64,000 nucleotides of DNA from Flavilitoribacter nigricans DSM 23189 = NBRC 102662 (GCF_002646595.1 NZ_PDUD01000026.1:169004-233003); one strand, 5' to 3'. Shown: positions 32,936 to 42,091, numbered from the stretch's first letter. Numbers and translations: made by a program. The notes: generated by a model from the letters alone, not told the origin.

Positions 32936-34108
32936 ATGAAATACGGACTATTGTTCAGCCTACTCGTGTTGTTTGCCGGCCAGAGCCTGGCCCAGGGTAT
33001 CGAATTTTTTAAAGGAAGTTGGGAAGAAGCCATTGCGAAAGCGGAAGCGGAGGATAAACTGATCTTCGTGGACGCCTACGCCTCCTGGTGTGGCCCCTGC
33101 AAACGCATGTCGGCCAACGTATTTCCCAACGAGCGGGTTGGCGAATTTTACAATAAGAACTTTGTTTGTCTGAAATGGGACATGGAGAAAGATGACCACG
33201 GGATCAAATTCCGTCAGAAATATCCGGTCAGTGCTTTCCCGACCCTGTATTACATCGATTTTACGGGCGAAGTCGTTCAGAATATCCGGGGCGCCCAGCA
33301 GGTAGATCAGTTTATCGAACAGGGACAAAACGCGCTGAAAAAAGTAGACCGCAGCGATCTGTACGCGGGTGATTACGAAAAGGGGGATCGCAGTCCGGCC
33401 CTGGTTTATAATTACGTAAAAGCTCTGAACAAAGTAGGTAAAAGCAGCCTGAAGATCACCAACGATTTTCTGCGCACCGATCCCGATCTGACCAAAGAAG
33501 AAAACCTGAAGATCATTTTTGAAGGAACGGTGGAAGCCGATTCCAAAATATTCGAAACCCTGATCGAGCACCGGGATCGCATCGAAAGCATTTTCGGAAA
33601 AAGCGACGTAGAAGCCCGGATCATCAATGCCTGTAAAAATACCGTCGATAAAGCGATCGAGTTTGACGTACCCGATCTGGTGGAGGAAGCCCAGAAACTG
33701 GCGAGCAAACACGCACCCAATCTGGGGGATGCCTTTACCTACAAGTCGGAAATGGAATACGCGCTGAAACGCCGGGATTCCAAAACCTATGTCAAAGCGG
33801 CCAAGGATTACCTGAAGAAAGTTGCCAGGGATGATGCAGATGCGCACGGCACGATCGCTACGATCATTGCCAATTCTTTCAGTCAGGATGACAAGGCGAT
33901 GTCCGAAGCGGAAGATTTTGCCAAAAAGGCCGCCGAACTGGCCGATAGCTACGAATCCTACTACACCTACGCCGTGATCCTGAAGCAGAACGGCAAAACG
34001 GAAGCCGCCCTCGATGCCGCCAACGAATCGCTGGAGCGGGCTCGGAAAAAGGGAAGATCAGCCAGTCAACTGGTAGAGATCTTTATCCGGAAGCTCCAAC
34101 AGGGATAA
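32936..34108 (+). CDS. Periplasmic thioredoxin-family protein with TPR-like tail
   Basis: 390 aa. Signal peptide MKYGLLFSLLVLFAGQSLA. A thioredoxin fold occupies about residues 22-140 with the redox motif in SWCGPCKRMSANVFPNERVG and the cis-Pro in VSAFPTLYYID. The remaining 250 residues are helical with repeat character (ALVYNYVKALNKVGKSSLK; YYTYAVILKQNGKTEAALDA), TPR-like. It probably reduces or isomerises disulfides, or is a redox chaperone in the periplasm. It converges on the PBP4 gene across a terminator. Confidence 0.88.
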   Translation: MKYGLLFSLLVLFAGQSLAQGIEFFKGSWEEAIAKAEAEDKLIFVDAYASWCGPCKRMSANVFPNERVGEFYNKNFVCLKWDMEKDDHGIKFRQKYPVSAFPTLYYIDFTGEVVQNIRGAQQVDQFIEQGQNALKKVDRSDLYAGDYEKGDRSPALVYNYVKALNKVGKSSLKITNDFLRTDPDLTKEENLKIIFEGTVEADSKIFETLIEHRDRIESIFGKSDVEARIINACKNTVDKAIEFDVPDLVEEAQKLASKHAPNLGDAFTYKSEMEYALKRRDSKTYVKAAKDYLKKVARDDADAHGTIATIIANSFSQDDKAMSEAEDFAKKAAELADSYESYYTYAVILKQNGKTEAALDAANESLERARKKGRSASQLVEIFIRKLQQG

Positions 34109-34113
34109 AAACC

Positions 34114-34184
34114 AAAAGACCTTGAGGAGGATTCATCAGCGTAAGCCCGAGCGGGGCTGCCTTTACCATCTCAAGGTCTTTTTT
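34114..34184. terminator. Bidirectional terminator with a long loop
   Basis: AAAAGACCTTGAG (34114-34126) pairs with CTCAAGGTCTTTT (34170-34182), followed by more T. The loop of about 43 bases is unusually long and may fold further. It separates convergent genes. Confidence 0.75.
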
Positions 34185-34186
34185 AT

Positions 34187-35548
34187 TTACAGCTCAGCGT
34201 TGATCCACCGCAGGATAAGATCCATTTGCTCCTTGACCGCATTGGAACTCCCCGTAAAGTTGTTGTGCATAAAACTAAAGATCAGCGTTTTGCCGGAGCG
34301 CGTACGCACATAACCACTCAGGCAATGACGGTGCCGCAATGATCCCGTTTTGGCAAACACAAAGGGAGCACCGCCATCCGCAGGTCCGTACCAGTTTTGG
34401 ATGGTCCCTTCTTTACCTCCAGCCGGAAACACTTCAAACAACCATTTTTCCGGCATTTTCTGATACAGTTGCTCCAAGACATAAACCACACTCCGGGGCG
34501 TAAATAAATTGTAGCGGGAGAGCCCCGATCCATCCACCCATTCGTAGCGATCCGGGGCCGCAGCGAGCAGGCTGTCCTGCGCGTAGGAGATCATCCGGCG
34601 GGTATTCATTTCCCCGAACAACTTATCAGAACACATCAGCAGCAATTGCTCAGCAATGAAATTATCGCTTTGCTGCATGAGTTTCCGGTAGAGGGTATCC
34701 GGACGCGGACTACTCAGGACGTTTGCAGTATTTTTGCTGAATTTCGGTAGGTAATAGACATTTCGGCTCAGCGTATCCTGTAATACGCCCAGTACCAACT
34801 GTGGTGTATAGTGGAATGGCACATACCGGCGGTAGGGCTTGCCGGTCAGAGCGGCCGCATTCAGACGAAAGCGATTCTGGTGTTCATCCCGAACGATCAC
34901 TGCATTGTCGCTGCGGGGATACAATTCCGGATCCTCTTCTACGAATCGCTCAAAATATTTGGGCCAGACCTTCACCCGCTCCGTTTGCTTGTCCCGGATA
35001 AATTCTACAAAATTGCCGTATACCGGCAGGCCCACTTTTTCCGGCTGGTAATAATACGGGAAATCATCCCAGGCCCAGCCCGATCCGAAACGGCGGTCAT
35101 TGAACGCAGCGTGGGTGAAAAATAGCGGCCCGTCGTGTGCCTGCAAAAAGGCCACGGCGTCCGTAGACATGGGTAATGTCGGATCGAGCAGTGCCGGATT
35201 ACCGCTTCCCCAGAAGACCAGAGAGTCCTGCCGGCGTTCGTAGTGTAGTAGCGGGAAGGAATCGCCCAGCACTTCCAGCGCGGTGTAGAGCGTCAGGATC
35301 TTGGTATTGGAAGCCGGTGTGTAGTACAGATGGGCATCTTTCTGGTAGAGCCATTCTTTTTCCGCCGGATCGTACAGGGCAAAACCGGTGAAGCTTTTTT
35401 TGAACACCGGGTTTTCATCGACCAATTGATCCAGGCTGCGCCGTTCTTTAGATGTGAGTGATTTCGTACCTTGGCAGGCAGTTAGTAAAACGGCCGCTGA
35501 GATCAGCAGCCCGTAATATTTTAAAAAATCAGAAAACCGAGCAGACAT
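34187..35548 (-). CDS. dacB: D-alanyl-D-alanine carboxypeptidase, PBP4/DacB type
   Basis: 453 aa lipoprotein: hydrophobic start ending in the lipobox LLTAC. Peptidase S13 motifs are SNTK at 80-83 (nucleophile Ser and Lys), SDN in MQQSDNFIAEQLLLM, and KTG in FVFAKTGSLRHRHCLSGYV. It trims or hydrolyses D-Ala crosslinks of peptidoglycan in the periplasm. The start is 29 bases from the divergent beta-lactamase-fold gene, so the promoters overlap. Confidence 0.92.
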   Translation of the reverse strand: MSARFSDFLKYYGLLISAAVLLTACQGTKSLTSKERRSLDQLVDENPVFKKSFTGFALYDPAEKEWLYQKDAHLYYTPASNTKILTLYTALEVLGDSFPLLHYERRQDSLVFWGSGNPALLDPTLPMSTDAVAFLQAHDGPLFFTHAAFNDRRFGSGWAWDDFPYYYQPEKVGLPVYGNFVEFIRDKQTERVKVWPKYFERFVEEDPELYPRSDNAVIVRDEHQNRFRLNAAALTGKPYRRYVPFHYTPQLVLGVLQDTLSRNVYYLPKFSKNTANVLSSPRPDTLYRKLMQQSDNFIAEQLLLMCSDKLFGEMNTRRMISYAQDSLLAAAPDRYEWVDGSGLSRYNLFTPRSVVYVLEQLYQKMPEKWLFEVFPAGGKEGTIQNWYGPADGGAPFVFAKTGSLRHRHCLSGYVRTRSGKTLIFSFMHNNFTGSSNAVKEQMDLILRWINAEL

Positions 35549-35577
35549 AGCTTTTGGGTTGAAAATACGTAAGAAAG

Positions 35578-37521
35578 ATGAATCGCTACCGCAAATTTTC
35601 CTGCTTGATCATTTTTTCCTGTTGCTGGGCATCCGGTCTTTGGTCCCAAAATTTCACACCGGACATTTTGGTCGATCAGTTCAGACTCGCTGAAAAGAAC
35701 GTCGCCCTGCTGGAAAACCTGGACGAGACCATTCCGCTGAAAGACCTGGGTAATCTCCGCATTGCCTATCTGCCCATCGGTTTTGATACCCTGGAAGTGA
35801 AGGGACAGCCCTTCGTGGAAGGTCAGGCACTGCAGGAAGGACTGGAAAATTATACCCGCATCACGACGCTGATGCCCGAAAGTCGACTCTCCGAGAGCGA
35901 CGCGCAGGCCTGGGTCGATCAACTGCCCCAACAATTCAACCTGGTGATCCTCGGCATCAAAAATTATACGCTTGGCGTGAATGAGCCCTCGCCCTGGGAG
36001 GAATATGAAAATGTGATCAAAACCATTAAGGCGAAGCTTCCCACTGTGGCAATTGTAGTGGGACGTCGTCAGTCCGGCCCGTGGCCGGACCTGCAGGGAG
36101 CCAAAGCCGTTCTTGCTATGTCCCATACCGGCCTGTTCCAGCAATCCGTAGCCGCCCAGATCGTATTCGGCGGATTGGGCGCCAGCGGGAAACTCCCGTT
36201 TACTGTCGACTATTTTTCGCAAGGAACCGGTTTTCAGACCAGAGGCGGCAAACGCTTCTCCTTTACCTTTCCGGAAATGGCGGGCATGAACGGGAAACTG
36301 CTGCAAGATAGCATACAAGCCATCGTCGAAGAAGGGATTCGAGAGGGCGCCTATCCCGGCGCTCAGGTACTGGTGGCCAAAGACGGTCAGGTGATCTACC
36401 ACGAAACGTTCGGCACCCATACCTACGAAGGGAAGGAACCGGTGGAAAAAGATGACCTGTACGACTTTGCCTCCATTACAAAGGTAACCGGACCGCTACC
36501 GGCCCTGATGAAACTGCACGGCGAAGGCAAATTCAATCTGGACGCCCAGCTCAAGGACTATATCAAGATCCGCAAACGCTCCAACAAGGCCGAGCTCAGT
36601 TTCCGGCAGATGCTGGCCCACAACGCCCGTCTGAAGCCCTATATTCCGTACTGGATCGGTACGCTAAAGAGCAGCGCCCGTTATCCCTGGGAAGAAGGCT
36701 GGAATACCCAGGCCGTTAACGATGGTAATTTTCGCGGCCGCACCTTCCGTGCGGATTCCACCCGAAATTACAGTGTGCGCATTACCGACAACCTGTGGCT
36801 GCACCGCAAGTACCAGAAAAAAATGTATAAGGCGATCGACCGCTCGCCCCTGAACAAAGAGCCGGGCTATGTCTATTCCGGTCTACTGTTCTTTATGTTG
36901 CCGGACATGATCGCCGATCTGACCGGTTCGGATTACGAAACTTATCTAAAAAAAGAGATCTACGAGCCACTGGGGGCCTATACCCTAACCTACAACCCAC
37001 TGCGCTATTTTCCAATGGATCGCATGGTACCGACGGAAAACGACGATTTTTTCCGCCACCTGCAGGTCCGGGGATCGGTACATGATGAGGGCGCCGCTAT
37101 GATGGGCGGCGTATCCGGAAATGCCGGACTTTTCGGCTCCACACTGGATCTGGCCAAACTGATGCAGATGTACCTCAATTACGGCACCTACGGCGGAGAG
37201 CGGATCATTGCCGAAAGTACACTGCAGGAATTCACCCGTTGTCAGTATTGTGAGGAAGACAATCGCCGCGGCCTGGGCTTTGACAAGCCGCCGGTAGAGT
37301 ATCCGGAGGAAGGTAGCTATATGGCCGAGTCCGCCAGCCCGAAAAGTTTCGGCCACACGGGTTTTACCGGTACTTTTACCTGGGCCGATCCCGAAAACGG
37401 CTTATTACTGGTCTTTATGTCCAATCGGGTATACCCCACCCGGGATCGCCGGATGTTGTACGATCTGAATATTCGTGCCCGGCTCCACCAGGTACTTTAC
37501 GATAGTATTGTGGAAAAGTAA
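35578..37521 (+). CDS. GH3 C-terminal domain fused to a class C beta-lactamase-type serine hydrolase
   Basis: 647 aa exported protein (signal MNRYRKFSCLIIFSCCWASG). Residues of about 25-215 resemble only the C-terminal domain of family 3 glycosidases (KNVALLENLDETIPLKDLGN; QIVFGGLGASGKLPFTVDYF). The catalytic N-terminal barrel is absent. The rest is a beta-lactamase-fold domain with S-I-T-K (DLYDFASITKVTGPLPALMK), Y-S-G in VYSGLLFF, and H-T-G in FGHTGFTGTFTWADP. In related Bacteroidota proteins the barrel precedes this arrangement; here it is missing. It probably acts on peptidoglycan or a similar peptide substrate. Confidence 0.88.
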   Translation: MNRYRKFSCLIIFSCCWASGLWSQNFTPDILVDQFRLAEKNVALLENLDETIPLKDLGNLRIAYLPIGFDTLEVKGQPFVEGQALQEGLENYTRITTLMPESRLSESDAQAWVDQLPQQFNLVILGIKNYTLGVNEPSPWEEYENVIKTIKAKLPTVAIVVGRRQSGPWPDLQGAKAVLAMSHTGLFQQSVAAQIVFGGLGASGKLPFTVDYFSQGTGFQTRGGKRFSFTFPEMAGMNGKLLQDSIQAIVEEGIREGAYPGAQVLVAKDGQVIYHETFGTHTYEGKEPVEKDDLYDFASITKVTGPLPALMKLHGEGKFNLDAQLKDYIKIRKRSNKAELSFRQMLAHNARLKPYIPYWIGTLKSSARYPWEEGWNTQAVNDGNFRGRTFRADSTRNYSVRITDNLWLHRKYQKKMYKAIDRSPLNKEPGYVYSGLLFFMLPDMIADLTGSDYETYLKKEIYEPLGAYTLTYNPLRYFPMDRMVPTENDDFFRHLQVRGSVHDEGAAMMGGVSGNAGLFGSTLDLAKLMQMYLNYGTYGGERIIAESTLQEFTRCQYCEEDNRRGLGFDKPPVEYPEEGSYMAESASPKSFGHTGFTGTFTWADPENGLLLVFMSNRVYPTRDRRMLYDLNIRARLHQVLYDSIVEK

Positions 37522-37540
37522 AATAGCGAATTGCTGATAC

Positions 37541-37580
37541 AGAAAGCGGCGCGATTGGTTAACCAGTCGCGCCGCTTTCT
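37541..37580. terminator. Strong bidirectional terminator
   Basis: AGAAAGCGGCGCGA (37541-37554) pairs with TCGCGCCGCTTTCT (37567-37580), a perfect 14-base stem between convergent genes. Confidence 0.85.
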
Positions 37581-37601
37581 GTATGATATATTCCCGATCT
37601 G

Positions 37602-38513
37602 TCAGGCCTTTCTGAATTCCGGGACCCGGTCCATAGCTGCCTTCAATTGCAGATAATTCGGATCGGAAAGCGATACCAGTGGTATCCGTACTTCCTTACT
37701 GCAAAGTCCGGCAATTTCCATGGCCGCCTTGATCCCCACCGGATTATTTTCGATGTACAGCCAGGGATGAACGTCGAGCAGATCGAAATTCAGCTGGCGG
37801 GCTCTGGCAAAATCACCGGCCAGCGCCGCACGGACCATTTCCGAAAAATGAGCGGGAAATACATTGGCGATCACCGAGATCACTCCATCCGCTCCCGCAC
37901 CGATCATGGGCAGCGTCAGCGGATCCTCTCCGGATAATACCGTCAGGTGATCGGGACGCTCCTTCAGGATCTTGGTAGCCTGTACCAGATCACCGGAAGC
38001 TTCCTTCACCGCCACGAATTGCTCGCTGGCGCGGGCCAGTCGTAAAATGGTATTGGCGGTCACATTGCTCGCCGTTCTACCCGGTACATTGTAGATGATG
38101 ATGGGTCGGGAAGAAGCTTCCGCCAGTTGCATATAGTGTCGGTAGATGCCTTCCTGCGGCGGCTTGCTGTAGGCCGGGCTACTGGACATAATGGCATCGA
38201 CTCCGTCGAAGTTATACTCCCGGACGCTGTTGACCAGTTTCTCAGTATAATTACTGCCGAAATAACCGGCCACTACCGGCACGCGGCCATCGACCTGTTC
38301 GATCGTAAAATCCAGAATCTGTCGGCATTCCAGGGAGCTCAGCGTGATCGCCTCCCCGGTTGTACCCAGCGACACCACATAATCGACGCTACTATCAATC
38401 ACAAAGTTGATAATTTCACCGAGTGCGGGATAATCAATAGCGTAATTGCGGAAAGGTGTAATCAGGGCCACCCCGGTACCACTAAACGGACGTAACTTTT
38501 TGTTCTTTGACAT
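37602..38513 (-). CDS. dapA: 4-hydroxy-tetrahydrodipicolinate synthase
   Basis: 303 aa, slightly longer than the E. coli enzyme. Motifs: GTGVALITPFRNY, VSLGTTGEAITLS, the catalytic Tyr in IIYNVPGRTASNVTA, and the Schiff-base Lys in QFVAVKEASGDLV. It condenses pyruvate with aspartate semialdehyde in lysine and diaminopimelate synthesis. It overlaps the upstream DUF6913-like gene by 32 bases, so translation is coupled. Confidence 0.96.
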   Translation of the reverse strand: MSKNKKLRPFSGTGVALITPFRNYAIDYPALGEIINFVIDSSVDYVVSLGTTGEAITLSSLECRQILDFTIEQVDGRVPVVAGYFGSNYTEKLVNSVREYNFDGVDAIMSSSPAYSKPPQEGIYRHYMQLAEASSRPIIIYNVPGRTASNVTANTILRLARASEQFVAVKEASGDLVQATKILKERPDHLTVLSGEDPLTLPMIGAGADGVISVIANVFPAHFSEMVRAALAGDFARARQLNFDLLDVHPWLYIENNPVGIKAAMEIAGLCSKEVRIPLVSLSDPNYLQLKAAMDRVPEFRKA

Positions 38514-39042
38514 TTGTCTGCTTCAGTAACTGTTCAACCTGGCTAATAAAATGCGATAGTGGTTGTTTAGGGTCAGTATCGATCATCAGATCGAAACAAT
38601 ACGTATGTTCCGTGCAAGGGCCGACTTTCAGGTGAGCGTAAGCCAGCGCGGCAATGTATTCCATGTGGATGTCTACCTGAGGACGCAGGACGAATAGAAG
38701 GTCAAATTTTTGATCCAGGAATTTTTTCACTTCTTCTCCCTGGGGGATGCGGGTCCAGTCCAGCTCATTCTGGGTATAGAAGGGGAAGGTAAAGTTATCG
38801 CCTTCCATCTTGTTGTCAAAGTACCCGAGCAGTTTGACTTTTTTCGACCGCTTTTCCAAATTCTCGGCGAACTTCAGCACCGTATTGCGCTCTTTCAGCT
38901 CGGTGGCATCAAACAAAATGCCGACAGTAGCCGCTGTTTCCAGATTGACCGGCTGCCGGATGGCAGCCTGGGGCCTGGACTTCAGTTGTTTGTTCAACTT
39001 TCGCCGATGAAAGTAGAGACGTAAGTCGTTGAGGTTTCTCAT
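38482..39042 (-). CDS. DUF6913-like conserved protein, 186 aa
   Basis: 186 aa, cytosolic, basic N-terminus (LRLYFHRRKLNKQLKSR) followed by an alpha/beta domain: ATVGILFDATELKERNTVLK, KVKLLGYFDNKMEGDNFTFP, FDLLFVLRPQVDIHMEYIAA and LKVGPCTEHTYCFDLMIDTD. I believe it is the Bacteroidota DUF6913 family, which is often next to dapA. No function is assigned. The overlap with dapA suggests a linked role. Confidence 0.75.
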   Translation of the reverse strand: MRNLNDLRLYFHRRKLNKQLKSRPQAAIRQPVNLETAATVGILFDATELKERNTVLKFAENLEKRSKKVKLLGYFDNKMEGDNFTFPFYTQNELDWTRIPQGEEVKKFLDQKFDLLFVLRPQVDIHMEYIAALAYAHLKVGPCTEHTYCFDLMIDTDPKQPLSHFISQVEQLLKQTNVKEQKVTSV

Positions 39043-39060
39043 AAGTATGCGATTGGAGGG

Positions 39061-40050
39061 TTATTGGTTTTCCTTTTCGGTCATCAGGGAATCTTCCTCT
39101 GCTGTACCATAAACACCCATCACGGCATACTTGTTGATTCTGGCCTCGATCCTATCTTCTACGGACATTTCCTGCAATTCGGAAATAGCCTTCTTGATCT
39201 GTCGTTTGAGTAGTTTGGCCATCTCCTCCGGAGCCGTGTGGGCGCCTCCCAGAGGTTCCTTGATGATGTCGTCGATCAGGCCGAATTCCAGCATGTGATC
39301 CGGGGTCAGCTTCAGCGCTTCCGCCGCCTGTTCTTTGTAGTCCCAGCTATGCCAGAGTATAGAAGAGCAGGATTCGGGAGAAATAACCGAGTACCAGGTA
39401 TTCTCCATCATATAGACCCGGTCGCCCAGGCCGATACCGATAGCACCGCCCGATGCACCTTCACCGATCACCACACACACGATGGGTACTTTCAGCTGGG
39501 CCATTTCCAGCAGGTTGCGGGCGATCGCTTCCGCCTGTCCGCGCTCCTCGGCCTCGATGCCCGGATAGGCACCCGGCGTATCGATCAGACAAGCCACCGG
39601 GATATCGAACCGCTCGGCCATTTTCATCAGCCGCAGCGCCTTCCGGTAACCTTCCGGGTTGGCCATACCGAAGTTGCGGTACTGCCGCATCTTGGTATTC
39701 ACCCCCTTCTGGTGACCGATGATCATTACCGTCTGCCCGTCCAGATTGGCCAGGCCGCCCACGATCGCCTTGTCGTCTTTGAAACAACGGTCGCCGTGCA
39801 ATTCCACGAATTTGCGGGACATTTCCCGGATATAATACAGCGTGTAGGGTCGCTCCGGATGGCGGGAAAGCTGTACTTTCTGCCAGCCCGTCAGATTACT
39901 GTAGATCTCTTTACGCGTATTCTTGATCTTGTTCTCGAGCTCCTTTACCGTTTCGGAGACATCCACGATCCCTTCTTCCCCTACCTGCTTGAGTTTTTCA
40001 AGCTGCTCGTACAATTTCTCTAAAGGTTTCTCGAAATCCAAAAAGACCAT
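39061..40050 (-). CDS. accA: Acetyl-CoA carboxylase carboxyltransferase, alpha subunit
   Basis: About 329 aa. I use ATG 40050 ([20 protein letters not shown]), where family sequence begins; ten more codons are open upstream. Family motifs: [87 protein letters not shown]. With AccD it moves carboxylate from biotin to acetyl-CoA, the first step of fatty-acid synthesis. It is followed by the DUF6913-like gene 18 bases away, so it may head that operon. Confidence 0.97.
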   Translation of the reverse strand: MVFLDFEKPLEKLYEQLEKLKQVGEEGIVDVSETVKELENKIKNTRKEIYSNLTGWQKVQLSRHPERPYTLYYIREMSRKFVELHGDRCFKDDKAIVGGLANLDGQTVMIIGHQKGVNTKMRQYRNFGMANPEGYRKALRLMKMAERFDIPVACLIDTPGAYPGIEAEERGQAEAIARNLLEMAQLKVPIVCVVIGEGASGGAIGIGLGDRVYMMENTWYSVISPESCSSILWHSWDYKEQAAEALKLTPDHMLEFGLIDDIIKEPLGGAHTAPEEMAKLLKRQIKKAISELQEMSVEDRIEARINKYAVMGVYGTAEEDSLMTEKENQ

Positions 40051-40296
40051 AAGCATGGATTTTAACCAATCACTTCCCACGGGGCCCGTGATTGAATCAC
40101 ATTAAAGTTTGATTGATGGTTGGAACCGGTACTAACCGCCCGGCGGGCTTCCCTTTTCCAGAATCGTCCTGAACCTAAAACCATCTTCTACGTTTCATCT
40201 CCTCGCTAAGGCTCAGCATAGGCTGTGCAAAATTAGCAATAAGCAGGACTATCGTGGTGAGATGTAAAATTTTTTTTAATTTTTTTTCCCTACCTA
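40051..40296. other. Spacer before the tRNA promoter
   Basis: No gene seen. It must contain the accA promoter on the minus strand. The right end is very T-rich. Confidence 0.4.
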
Positions 40297-40327
40297 TTGC
40301 ACGATTCAAAAATGCGTTTTACATTTG
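40297..40327 (+). promoter_or_regulatory. Bacteroidota-type promoter of the tRNA-Asp locus
   Basis: TTG (40297-40299), 20 bases, then TACATTTG (40320-40327), the same layout as upstream of tRNA-Met. Transcription should begin about 7 bases later and cross the tRNA-like sequence and tRNA-Asp. Confidence 0.75.
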
Positions 40328-40362
40328 CACTCGCCAATCGAAGGATGGCACACAACAATAAA

Positions 40363-40436
40363 CGTTCGACAGTTCAGTTGGTTAGAATATCCCGATTTTT
40401 TCGGGAGCGCCGCGGGCTCAAGTCCCGTTTAGCTTC
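40363..40436 (+). pseudogene. tRNA-like sequence, degenerate
   Basis: The D-arm (GTTCAGTTGGTTAGAATA) and the T-arm (GCGGG-CTCAAGT-CCCGT) are those of a tRNA and resemble the tRNA-Asp 37 bases downstream. A five-base anticodon stem TCCCG/CGGGA encloses ATTTTTT, which would give anticodon TTT. The acceptor ends (CGTTCGA and TTAGCTT) do not pair, the anticodon loop lacks the usual C32 and purine 37, and no clean cloverleaf forms. It is therefore a decayed tRNA or a tRNA-shaped element rather than a working tRNA-Lys. Confidence 0.6.
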
Positions 40437-40472
40437 TAATTGATCAGCCTAGAATGTTTGTTCAGAAATTTT

Positions 40473-40546
40473 GGTCCGGTAGTTCAGTTGGTTAGAATAC
40501 ATGCCTGTCACGCATGGGGTCGCGGGTTCGAGTCCCGTCCGGACCG
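40473..40546 (+). tRNA. tRNA-Asp (GTC)
   Basis: A complete cloverleaf: acceptor GGTCCGG/CCGGACC, D-arm GTTC with AGTTGGTTAGAAT, anticodon stem CATGC/GCATG with loop CTGTCAC (anticodon GTC), T-arm GCGGG-TTCGAGT-CCCGT, discriminator G, no encoded CCA. Its 3' end borders the defence/mobilisation region and could be the attachment site of island C; the other att copy would lie beyond the window. Confidence 0.95.
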
Positions 40547-40633
40547 CTGAAGCTTTGAAGATGCAGTTGTTAATCAATGAGTTATGAAAGCTGGTTGCAC
40601 CCAGCAGTCATTTTAGCAGTCGTTTTCAAAGAT

Positions 40634-40891
40634 TTATGCGAAATTATACAAGGTCTGAGTCTCACTCAGGCCTTTTCCTTTTTTTGTGCCATCCGTTATT
40701 AGATCCGCCGGCGCTACTTCAAGCAAACCGGCAACCTTCACCAAATCAGATAAATAAGGTTGATTTCGGTTGTTACACCAACCATTGACTGTGTTGTAGT
40801 TCAGTCCCATCTGATCTGCCAGCCAACTTTGTGACCGGCCCTGGCTTTTAAGAACGGCTTTGATGCAATTCAATCCTTTCTTGTCTGCCAT
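40634..40891 (-). CDS. XRE-family HTH regulator
   Basis: 85 aa. A Cro/C1-type helix-turn-helix (LKSQGRSQSWLADQMGLNYN then TVNGWCNNRNQPYLSDLVKV) with a short tail. It is probably a repressor, possibly of the island C genes next to it or its own gene. The promoter region upstream (40892-41213) is shared with no other divergent gene. Confidence 0.85.
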   Translation of the reverse strand: MADKKGLNCIKAVLKSQGRSQSWLADQMGLNYNTVNGWCNNRNQPYLSDLVKVAGLLEVAPADLITDGTKKGKGLSETQTLYNFA

Positions 40892-41213
40892 ATACTCATT
40901 TATTTTGGGTAAAAAAACTCAATTGTTTTGATAATTGCAAATTATCGAGGCAATTTTTATCTATGAAGGATCTGGAGTAGGAGTAAAGTTGCTGCTGAAA
41001 AGAAGAAATCTTACCAATGGAGTACTGAATTGTAAATCCATTGAAAACCAAATGTTTGTCAGGAATTTCGCTTTAGGAAAAAAGTTCTAGAGTTTTTTGG
41101 TGAAAATAAGTTGTGCATCTTGTGCACCTGGTCTAATAGCCTGATATGCTTTTAGTTAGAATGCACAAGATTAAGGTTTTGTAAATTGTTCGATCTTGTG
41201 CACGTTGTGCTGG
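40892..41213. other. Intergenic region with TTGTGCA repeats
   Basis: No gene. GTGCATCTTGTGCAC, TGCACAAGAT and GATCTTGTGCAC recur between 41110 and 41210; they contain inverted CTTGTGCAC/TGCACAAG units. They may be operators for a DNA-binding protein (the XRE protein or another) or a small stem-loop. Confidence 0.45.
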
Positions 41214-42026
41214 TTACTCAAGGTCTAGGTAACCGTAATTCTTTTTGATAATCTCAAGCAAATCTACTTTATTGGTCAAGTCATTAATTTTCTCCCAGAT
41301 CTCTTCTAATTTATCACCTTCAATTTTACCGCCAGTTTCCTTTTTTAATAGCTGATTTCTGACAAATCTAATTGAGTCATTGACACTTTTTCTTTTCATT
41401 AATTCCATAATATCATTGGCCACACTTTTAAGGATTGAAAGGTAGTTTTCTTCTTGACCTATACATCGTAACAAATGCTTAACACGGTAAAGGTCTTTAA
41501 CTGCAAATTGGCTTGGTGGTGCATTTTCTAAATTATAATATTTTGCTTTCAGTTGAACACCTTCCTTAGTGTCATGCTCAGCAACTGGGATAAAATCTGA
41601 TTCTCCTGGGGAAACGAAAATTGGGTAAGAACAATATCCTGCCATCAACGAGAACAGATCATAAATTGCACTAAGCCGATTAGAAGCATAGAATTGACAT
41701 AGGTCATCATACAATTTTTTGGCTGTTGAAGGAAACCCACCATTGAAGATTTTAGAATCAAATCCAATAACTTGGCCACTTGGTATCCCTTCATCATTGG
41801 TATACGTTTCTATTCCCCTTGGCCTTGTGAAATCATCGGTATGCTTACAGATCAATGCCTGAAAAACAAGATGACTAGCTTCATGAAATGCAATTTCATT
41901 CAGCAATTCACCCTCAGTCAACTCTACTTTTCTAGGTTTATATGGCTCTTCAGTTAATCCATCTAAAGCTAAATTTAGTTTTCTCAAATCAAGCTTCTCG
42001 GGATTAGGGTCTTGTTCTTGGGGCAT
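41214..42026 (-). CDS. HEASH-motif putative zinc metallopeptidase, 270 aa
   Basis: 270 aa without signal peptide. H48-E-A-S-H52 in IAFHEASHLVFQALICKH recalls the HEAGH zinc-binding helix of FtsH-type (M41) peptidases, but no AAA domain is present. The rest (SNRLSAIYDLFSLMAGYCSY; CIGQEENYLSILKSVANDIM) is not recognised. It sits beside Mrr, so it may be a standalone peptidase linked to defence or a pseudo-peptidase. Cytosolic. Confidence 0.6.
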   Translation of the reverse strand: MPQEQDPNPEKLDLRKLNLALDGLTEEPYKPRKVELTEGELLNEIAFHEASHLVFQALICKHTDDFTRPRGIETYTNDEGIPSGQVIGFDSKIFNGGFPSTAKKLYDDLCQFYASNRLSAIYDLFSLMAGYCSYPIFVSPGESDFIPVAEHDTKEGVQLKAKYYNLENAPPSQFAVKDLYRVKHLLRCIGQEENYLSILKSVANDIMELMKRKSVNDSIRFVRNQLLKKETGGKIEGDKLEEIWEKINDLTNKVDLLEIIKKNYGYLDLE

Positions 42027-42091
42027 ACGGTAGAATTTTTATTTCTCAAAAAGTGTCAGACAATCGAAGTAGATTATGCTAAAAATATGCT

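Noticed and set aside
32960..33847. 295-codon frame opposite the thioredoxin-like gene
   Set aside because: Antisense shadow of a gene with a clear signal peptide and WCGPCK motif.
35521..36420. 299-codon frame opposite the GH3C/beta-lactamase gene
   Set aside because: Overlaps a well-supported coding region and the dacB start; no signal of its own.
39238..40023. 261-codon frame opposite accA
   Set aside because: Antisense to a certain gene, His/Arg-rich without domain.
40363..40436. Functional tRNA-Lys (TTT)
   Set aside because: The anticodon loop is ATTTTTT and the acceptor strands do not pair, so no tRNA could be charged normally.
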